NCBI GenBank assembly: GCA_007120565.1
Contig: SKNK01000046.1
Coordinates: 1-10,510 of the forward strand
Reading direction: 5' to 3'
DNA: 10,510 bases
Origin: Nitriliruptoraceae bacterium
Lineage (GTDB): Bacteria; Actinomycetota; Nitriliruptoria; Nitriliruptorales; Nitriliruptoraceae
Numbering within the stretch: the stretch's first letter is position 1; every line of letters starts with the position of its first letter. Positions 6,559-10,510 of the stretch are shown here, piece after piece. Under the pieces are notes generated by a model. That model was not told where the DNA came from. It worked only from the letters and a program-made list of their open reading frames with translations, and made no database searches. The position numbers were made by a program, and so were the translations under genes.

Positions 6559-7265
6559 GCAACCACAGCCGGTTCCGTGATGGCCGGAGCGGGGGTCCGC
6601 ACGCCCCGGATCAGCAGGTAGAGGATCAACGCGAACTCGGCGAACCGCGGCGCCTCGAGCGCCACACGGAAGATGCCGGGAAGCTCGGGAGCCGCGAACC
6701 GCACGACGGTGTCGACGATCCAGGCCACACCCGCGACCCCGAGCGCGACGCCGAGGAGCCGGGGAAACATCCGGGACCTGACCGCGAGGTAGCTCAGGGG
6801 CAGCAGCCACAGCCCGAAGAAGATCCCGGCGAGCGTGTAGCCGACCTGGTGCAGGTCGAGCAGGAACAGCGTGAGTGCGTCCGCTGCCTCGACCCCGAGG
6901 GAGGTTGCGACGGAAGCGTCGGTCGCCACCAACAGCGCGGCCTGGTGGAACAGCAGGTTGGTCAGGATCATCGCGGCGCCGACGGTCACGAACAGGACCA
7001 TCGCGCCGGCTGCGGAGAGATCGACGTGTCTGAGCAGCCGGTGCAGCGCGACCCCAACGGACACGAACAGGATCGCCATCGCGAGGTCGGCGACCAGCGA
7101 GACCCGGAACAAGGTCGGGTTCCCGACGATGTTGGCGGTGGTGGTTGCGGCGTCGCCTGGTGTGTAGACGGTGTTGCGCACACCCAGGTGGGCGTACCCA
7201 CCGAGGATGGCCATGAGCAGGTAGAGGACGCCAGCGGCGCGGGCGACACGTGAAGGGGATGACAC
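6555..7265 (-). CDS. DUF4386-type integral membrane protein
   Basis: A 236-residue polytopic membrane protein with about six hydrophobic segments: residues about 8-28 (AAGVLYLLMAILGGYAHLGV), 55-77, 86-112, 130-160, 166-190 and 208-226. The opening RxAGxLYLLxAxxGxYA and the Y-x-PGDAATTTANIVGNPTLFR stretch before helix 2 are features I associate with DUF4386, a family of unknown function. The frame is open to 7328, but I chose the GTG at 7265, because the first helix follows at once and AAGG lies seven bases upstream. The gene is preceded by a long repeat-containing leader and ends within the convergent reductase gene, sharing CTAG at 6555-6558. Confidence 0.82.
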   Translation of the reverse strand: MSSPSRVARAAGVLYLLMAILGGYAHLGVRNTVYTPGDAATTTANIVGNPTLFRVSLVADLAMAILFVSVGVALHRLLRHVDLSAAGAMVLFVTVGAAMILTNLLFHQAALLVATDASVATSLGVEAADALTLFLLDLHQVGYTLAGIFFGLWLLPLSYLAVRSRMFPRLLGVALGVAGVAWIVDTVVRFAAPELPGIFRVALEAPRFAEFALILYLLIRGVRTPAPAITEPAVVA

Positions 7266-7413
7266 GACGGGACCTTGTCTTCGAGGGGACGATCGTTGAC
7301 CCCACGATGTCCCACCACCCCGGTGCACGCCTCAGCTCAGCGGCTCGCGTTGTCCCAGCCGAAAGCCTGATCTCGGTCCCATCCTTCCGGCCGACGCGCA
7401 CCACGGCCGACCC

Positions 7414-7475
7414 TTGCGCGCACAGGTCACTGGTACGTGCGCACAGATCTCTGGTGTGCACACAGATCGCCGGTG
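7414..7475. repeat. three ~20-bp degenerate direct repeats
   Basis: Three successive copies share a core resembling GYGCRCACAGRTCNCYGGT. Their CACAG boxes begin at 7421, 7442 and 7461, so the spacing is 21 and 19 bases, close to two helical turns. They lie about 150-210 bases upstream of the DUF4386 start. This is compatible with cooperative regulator binding on one face of the DNA; no regulator is identified. Confidence 0.6.
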
Positions 7476-7530
7476 CCTCGCAGAGCGGCCAGGCGAAGGA
7501 CGGTTGAACGGCCCATCCGGGCGGCGTCGG

Positions 7531-7652
7531 CTCGACCCGGTGGTACCGCCCCAGCGTCGGGGAACCCACCCGTTGCACGGATGCGATCGACCTCGACCCG
7601 GTGGTACCGCCCCAGCGTCGAGCATCCCACCCGCCACACGGATGCGCTCTAC
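7531..7652. repeat. two tandem 61-bp direct repeats
   Basis: Copy 1 (7531-7591) and copy 2 (7592-7652) match at 53 of 61 positions, with the first 29 bases identical. Each copy carries the palindrome GGTGGTACCGCC (7539-7550 and 7600-7611). The start of a third copy (CTCGAC) at 7653 then runs into the terminator of the minus-strand small protein. The region is non-coding as far as I can see. Confidence 0.8.
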
Positions 7653-7668
7653 CTCGACGCCGAGGTAG
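7649..7668 (-). terminator. hairpin terminator of the small basic protein gene
   Basis: Perfect eight-base stem CTACCTCG / CGAGGTAG with a four-base loop, beginning nine bases after the minus-strand stop codon. There is no long T-run, as is common for terminators in GC-rich actinomycetes. Confidence 0.6.
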
Positions 7669-7676
7669 TAGGAGGC

Positions 7677-7799
7677 CTACAGGTCGCGTGCGGACTTGCT
7701 CTTGGTCACCTTCTTGTCCCGCTTGGCCTGTTTCTTCTCCTTGGCGGTGCTGGCTGCCACCGTCTTGCTGCTTCTTCCGCCCTTGTCCTTGCTGGCCAT
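7677..7799 (-). CDS. 40-residue lysine-rich small protein
   Basis: A short gene encoding a very basic, hydrophilic protein. Ten of its 40 residues are Lys, in runs such as KEKKQAKRDKKVTKSK (residues 20-35), with Ser/Ala/Thr in between and no hydrophobic segment. Composition suggests a disordered, nucleic-acid-binding or ribosome-associated peptide, but no family is certain. I chose the ATG at 7799 because GAGGGAA (7804-7810) lies just upstream and the frame further up is GC-rich and unlike protein. A hairpin in the leader (7814-7832) and a perfect hairpin after the stop support a free-standing transcript. Similar short lysine-rich hypothetical proteins occur in actinomycetes. Confidence 0.72.
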   Translation of the reverse strand: MASKDKGGRSSKTVAASTAKEKKQAKRDKKVTKSKSARDL

Positions 7800-7813
7800 G
7801 AGGTTCCCTCTGA

Positions 7814-7832
7814 GGCCGCGAAGGATGCGGCC
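7814..7832 (-). promoter_or_regulatory. hairpin in the leader of the small basic protein
   Basis: GGCCGC (7814-7819) and GCGGCC (7827-7832) form a perfect six-base stem around a seven-base loop, placed immediately before the GAGGGAA ribosome binding site on the minus strand. It could protect the message or modulate translation. This is only a structural observation. Confidence 0.35.
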
Positions 7833-7952
7833 ACCACTGAGTATGACACCTGTGGGTCGCGCCCGCGCATCGGATCCCGACTCGAGTGACGCCAGCGCTT
7901 GCCGAGGGGTGGAGGGCATGGGAAGGTCCTACCCACCGGCATCGGAGCCGCT

Positions 7953-8366
7953 GTGCTCAACGACGCAGCCCGCAGGTTCGTGACCTCCGGCGTCTACGGC
8001 CACCTCGTGACCATCGATCCCGACGGTGGACCGCAGGTCACGCTGGCCTGGTTCGACCTCGAAGGGGACGAACTGGTCTTCGCCACCCTGGCAAACCAGC
8101 GCAAGCTCGACAACCTGCGGCGCGAGCCGCGCACCGCCGTCTCCTTCGAGGCCGATGACGTCGGCGGACACGGGCTCCGTCCCTACCTCGTCGTACGAGG
8201 AGTCGCCAGGGTCACCGAAGGCGGGGCGCCCGCGCTCCTGCAGCGTCTCGCGCACCGCTACCTCGGCCCGGAGGTGGACTTCCCGCCCATGCCCGACCCG
8301 CCCGAGGGCTACGTGACCCGGATCGCGGTCGAGTCGGTCAGCGGCGTCGGCCCCTGGACCGAGTGA
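7953..8366 (+). CDS. PPOX-class F420-dependent oxidoreductase-like protein
   Basis: A 137-residue split-barrel flavin/deazaflavin-binding protein. The N-terminal core GHLVTIDPDGGPQVTLAWFDLEGDELVFAT (residues about 16-45) is the usual start of pyridoxamine-phosphate-oxidase-like, F420-using reductases. It is followed by RKLDNLRREPRTAVSFE (50-66), the strand YLVVRGVARVTEGG, a helix ALLQRLAHRYLG, and the C-terminal IAVESVSGVGPW typical of the family. Such enzymes use reduced F420 on unknown or xenobiotic substrates in actinomycetes; the cofactor here is inferred from family, not shown. The frame opens at a TTG at 7899, but the GTG at 7953 has GGAG with a five-base spacer and gives the usual family length. 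The stop codon lies inside the first arm of a long terminator hairpin. Confidence 0.85.
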   Translation: MLNDAARRFVTSGVYGHLVTIDPDGGPQVTLAWFDLEGDELVFATLANQRKLDNLRREPRTAVSFEADDVGGHGLRPYLVVRGVARVTEGGAPALLQRLAHRYLGPEVDFPPMPDPPEGYVTRIAVESVSGVGPWTE

Positions 8367-8403
8367 ACCACCTCGGGATCCTCGGAGATCCCGAGGTGGT
8401 TCA
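8364..8403 (+). terminator. strong 17-bp terminator hairpin
   Basis: TGAACCACCTCGGGATC (8364-8380) and its exact reverse complement (8387-8403) flank the six-base loop CTCGGA. The stem begins with the stop codon of the oxidoreductase gene itself. There is no T-run, but a perfect 17-bp stem is very stable. Confidence 0.85.
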
Positions 8404-8850
8404 GGCCGCCTGCTCGCGGCGGTCACATCCTCCGAGGTGAAGGCGTACAGGAGCACGAGGAACTCCTCGCCACGACCTGGATCGGTGCACTTCGGAAGAG
8501 CAGACCGGTCGCGTTACCGCGGCTGGCGGTCGACCGCGGCGGCCGTGGCATCGCCGAGGTGAAGGATGTGGGAACGGCCGCTCTCGGTGGCCAACACGCG
8601 GGGTGTTCTCGACCAGGTCAGCGACCGGGTCTCCCGGGTTGTCCACAGTTCCCAGATCGGCCGGCTGGGCGGGGTGTTGCGGTGGCACCATCGTTGCCTC
8701 GAGCTACCTCGACGCTGATGACGCGACGGAGCAGGTGCTGGCGCGGAGCTCGGGCCGCGGCGTTACAGCCACCCAGCAGGACCCACCACCACAGCGCACC
8801 GCCCGGACAAGCTGGCGGCGCACCGCCTAGACGGACCAAGGAGACCGGAC
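8404..8850. other. 447-base intergenic stretch without a supported gene
   Basis: Open frames cross this region on both strands, but none has a recognisable domain, a ribosome binding site or plausible composition. It holds an imperfect direct repeat (8415-8443 and 8535-8565, both ending CGAGGTGAAGG) and one TTGTCCACA at 8639-8647 that matches the actinobacterial DnaA-box consensus. It ends with the AAGGAG ribosome binding site of the next gene at 8838-8843. It may be a decayed gene remnant, but I cannot identify the parent. Confidence 0.45.
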
Positions 8851-10095
8851 GTGACGGCCGTAGCGGCGTTTGTTCCCTCGATCCAGGGGACGCTCGATCG
8901 GTTGGCTGCGGTCGTCTCTGAGGTCAGCGACATCGAGATCGGTGTGCTCGACGAGCCCACGTTGCGGCTGGGATTGGCGCAGATCGAGACCGCCAGTCGC
9001 CGGCTCGAGGCTCGCCAGACGCGCATGGCGGGTGAGCTCGCTAAGCGTCGTCGTGCCGCCGCGCGTGAGAAGCCCGGCAGTGGCCCTTCCGACGCTGAGC
9101 GGGCCGAGCGCCAGTTGCGTCAGGAGTTGGCCGATGAACTGGACTGGACGCCATCGCGCTCCAAGGCGGCCACCGAGGTCGGGCGGAGGTTGACCGAGAC
9201 CCCGGAGCTGGGTGAGGTCTTCGACACCGGCCACATCCCGCCACGCAACGCCAAGCTGATGACCGAGACGCTCTCGGTGCTGTTGGGTGACCAGCGAGAC
9301 CGTGCGGAGGCGATCCTGCTCGAAGCGGCGCAGCGGGAGGATCCGGTGAGGTTCGGCAGGACCTGCCGGCGGTTGCTGGCTGAACTCGACCACGATGCCG
9401 CGGTCACCGCCGAGAAGCGTCGCCACGCGCGCCGCAAGGCCAGCGTGGTTCGCACCGATGACGGGATGTTGCGGCTGTCCACCGAACTCACCGGGCTGGA
9501 CGCCGAGGTGGTCGAGACCGCCATCCACGCCTTCCGGGTCTACGACGGCCCCGATGACACCCGTAGCCCGGGGCAGCGGACCGCCGACGCTCTGGTCGCC
9601 GCCTTGCGGGTGGCGCTCGACGCCGGTGAGGCTCCCTCCGAACATGGCGTGCGTCCCCACGTGATGGTGACCATCGACTATCAGACCATCCTCGAGGGTG
9701 CCGGTGTCGCCGAACTCGGGTGGGCAGGCCCAACCCCCTACGCCGAGGTACGACGGCTGCTCGCCGACGCGGGGGTCTCGCGCATCCTGACCGACCCTCG
9801 CGGGCTGCCCCTCGAGGCGGGGGAGGCGGTACGCAGCGTGCCTGCTGGCCTGTACAAGCTCCTCGTGCTGCGTGACGGGGGCTGCATCTACGAGGGCTGC
9901 GATACGCCGGCGGGATGGTGTCAGGTCATGCACCTCGACGTGCCCTTCCGGAAGCTGGGTCGCCTGGGGCCGGGGACCTCAGCCCTGGGCTGTCTGCGGC
10001 ATCACCGTGCCTTCGATGCCGGACACCTCGAGCTGCTCTGGGAAGACGGACGTCCGAGCTTGAGACAGCGACGACGAACCCCGGCTGACCGGTGA
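8851..10095 (+). CDS. DUF222 / HNH endonuclease-like protein with degenerate HNH site
   Basis: A 414-residue protein of the DUF222-HNH family, which is highly multiplied in actinomycete genomes. Residues about 30-260 are the mostly helical DUF222 region, including LGLAQIETASRRLEARQTRM, a block of helices around TGHIPPRNAKLM, and LTGLDAEVVETAIHAF. The C-terminal HNH-like domain begins at VPAGLYKLLVLRDGGC (330-345). Cys345, Cys350, Cys357, Cys381 and the pair His384-His385 keep the zinc-ribbon layout. The expected C-x2-HH is C357-QVMH, so the first His is Met360. The central Asn of the TDLxNLxxLC block is absent from GPGTSALGC (373-381), and the final His is Asp389. Nuclease activity is therefore doubtful. 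The GTG start at 8851 has AAGGAG seven bases upstream. Confidence 0.88.
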   Translation: MTAVAAFVPSIQGTLDRLAAVVSEVSDIEIGVLDEPTLRLGLAQIETASRRLEARQTRMAGELAKRRRAAAREKPGSGPSDAERAERQLRQELADELDWTPSRSKAATEVGRRLTETPELGEVFDTGHIPPRNAKLMTETLSVLLGDQRDRAEAILLEAAQREDPVRFGRTCRRLLAELDHDAAVTAEKRRHARRKASVVRTDDGMLRLSTELTGLDAEVVETAIHAFRVYDGPDDTRSPGQRTADALVAALRVALDAGEAPSEHGVRPHVMVTIDYQTILEGAGVAELGWAGPTPYAEVRRLLADAGVSRILTDPRGLPLEAGEAVRSVPAGLYKLLVLRDGGCIYEGCDTPAGWCQVMHLDVPFRKLGRLGPGTSALGCLRHHRAFDAGHLELLWEDGRPSLRQRRRTPADR

Positions 10096-10110
10096 ACCTG
10101 CCGGTCAGCC
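10083..10110 (+). terminator. terminator hairpin of the DUF222/HNH gene
   Basis: GGCTGACCGG (10083-10092) and CCGGTCAGCC (10101-10110) form a perfect ten-base stem. The stop codon TGA (10093-10095) starts the eight-base loop. There is no T-run. Confidence 0.7.
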
Positions 10111-10413
10111 GCCACCGCAAGGACCCAACGCACGCACACGGTGCCAAGGGACAAGGGACCTCGGCCACGCCGGCAGGCTTCCACGCACGTTCACCTCGCG
10201 GTGCCCGTGTTCGCCCTGCGGTACGTGCGTTCGCCCTGCGGTGGGCGTGTTGGTCCTGCGGTCGCCGTGTTGATCTTGCGGTGGGCGTGTTGATCTTGCG
10301 GTGGGCGTGTTGATCTTGCGGTGGGCGTGTTGGGTTCGGCTCGCCGTGAGCGGAGTCGTTCGGTACCGTCACGTCGTGCGGGGCCGTCTGGACGGCTCGG
10401 CGTGGTGTGGAGA
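10096..10413. other. intergenic region between the HNH-like gene and the SRP RNA
   Basis: No gene is supported here. The left part carries the HNH gene terminator, the middle a 20-bp tandem array (10181-10334), and the right part must contain the SRP RNA promoter. GGTACCGT at 10362-10369 could be part of a -10 region, and GCCGTC-TG-GACGGC at 10383-10396 is a palindrome just before the RNA. These assignments are tentative. Confidence 0.45.
10181..10334. repeat. 20-bp tandem repeat array, about seven copies
   Basis: Units of exactly 20 bases follow each other without spacers. The consensus is GTGGGCGTGTTGATCTTGCG, found perfectly at 10281-10300 and 10301-10320. Units at 10261, 10241, 10221 and 10201 diverge progressively, 10181-10200 is a weak first unit, and 10321-10334 is a partial last one. 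The lack of spacers excludes a CRISPR array. The period is close to two DNA turns. Confidence 0.9.
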
Positions 10414-10510
10414 CGGACGTCCGCCGGTGACGTCCCCCGGTGAACCGGGTCAGGGCCGAGAGGCAGCAGCCCTAAGCCGTTCTCGGACGGGTGCCGATCA
10501 CGGGCGTCCG
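10414..10510 (+). ncRNA. ffs: signal recognition particle RNA, small bacterial type (4.5S)
   Basis: The conserved SRP core is read directly: GGTGAACCGGGTCAGGG, a GNRA-type loop GAGA at 10458-10461, then GGCAGCAGCCCTAAG. These form the helix-8 hairpin, with the asymmetric and symmetric loops that bind the Ffh M domain. The ends pair: CGGACG at 10414-10419 with CGTCCG at 10505-10510, and CGTCC (10431-10435) with GGACG further down, giving a single long hairpin of about 97 bases, the usual small-type length. The RNA forms SRP with Ffh and directs membrane proteins to the translocon. The 3' end coincides with the window edge, so a few bases may be missing. The 5' boundary is set from pairing only. 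Confidence 0.88.

Larger units (their letters stand above)
7266..7676. promoter_or_regulatory. repeat-rich intergenic region upstream of the DUF4386 gene
   Basis: This 411-base region lies between the start of the DUF4386 gene and the end of the 40-residue basic protein. I see no gene in it. It contains three ~20-bp direct repeats (7414-7475), two 61-bp direct repeats (7531-7652) and the terminator of the small protein (7649-7668). It must include the promoter of the DUF4386 gene, reading leftward; I could not fix its -35 and -10. Confidence 0.55.

Noticed and set aside
6463..7578. 371-residue minus-strand open frame overlapping the DUF4386 gene
   Set aside because: It is very Arg/Pro-rich in a different frame from the membrane protein, which shows clear hydrophobic helices.
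8639..8647. TTGTCCACA, a match to the actinobacterial DnaA-box consensus, as a sign of a replication origin
   Set aside because: Only one copy was seen; there is no cluster, AT-rich stretch, or dnaA/dnaN neighbour.
8559..8921. 120-residue plus-strand open frame before the HNH-like gene
   Set aside because: It has no ribosome binding site, no domain and low-complexity composition, and it overlaps the well-supported start of the next gene.
8827..9933. 368-residue minus-strand open frame opposite the DUF222/HNH gene
   Set aside because: Composition is that of an antisense shadow, and the plus strand carries the recognisable domain and a good ribosome binding site.
10181..10334. Possible CRISPR array
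   Set aside because: The 20-bp units are contiguous with no unique spacers, and no cas gene is in the window.
9926..10372. Repetitive protein encoded on the minus strand across the 20-bp array
   Set aside because: The apparent peptide repeats follow from the DNA repeat; since 20 is not a multiple of three the frame shifts at every unit, and it runs antisense into the HNH-like gene.

Overview
The window is GC-rich DNA from a high-GC Gram-positive bacterium, very probably an actinomycete. The evidence is frequent GTG starts, an F420-type PPOX-fold oxidoreductase, a DUF222/HNH endonuclease-like protein of the kind abundant in Actinomycetota, and an SRP RNA at the right edge. I cannot name the genus. 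There is no prophage, complete insertion sequence or CRISPR array. It reads as ordinary chromosome with a few decayed or specialised genes and unusually repeat-rich intergenic regions.

Layout. Bases 1-45 (minus) hold the first codons of a gene leaving the window, coupled through TGATG to an MFS exporter (45-1265, minus). A 0.5 kb gap with a short tandem repeat leads to a tight plus-strand operon: an ECF sigma factor (1777-2439), a small soluble ZAS-type anti-sigma factor (2436-2714, GTGA overlap), and an ArsM-like SAM methyltransferase fused to a cupin (2718-3890). Convergent to it is a minus-strand series: a GNAT acetyltransferase (3941-4426), a LysR-family regulator with no readable DNA-binding domain (4556-5404), and a small lipoprotein (5426-5803). 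A divergent RibD/DHFR-like reductase (5965-6558) overlaps by four bases the 3' end of a DUF4386 membrane protein (6555-7265, minus). The 411-base leader of that gene carries two families of direct repeats. Then come a 40-residue lysine-rich protein (7677-7799, minus), a divergent F420/PPOX-type oxidoreductase (7953-8366), a non-coding gap, a DUF222/HNH protein with a degraded HNH site (8851-10095), a 20-bp tandem repeat array (about 10181-10334), and the SRP 4.5S RNA (10414-10510).

The most interesting unit is the sigma / anti-sigma / methyltransferase-cupin operon. The methyltransferase is clearly in the arsenite-methyltransferase family, but two of the three positions where ArsM proteins carry arsenic-binding cysteines are Val and Gly. 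It is joined to a cupin with a full set of likely metal ligands, and it is co-transcribed with a thiol/zinc-type anti-sigma factor. The sequence suggests a self-regulated stress module that methylates something other than, or by a different mechanism from, arsenite. The other candidates for follow-up are the 20-bp tandem array next to the degenerate HNH gene, and the 61-bp and ~20-bp repeats upstream of the DUF4386 gene.
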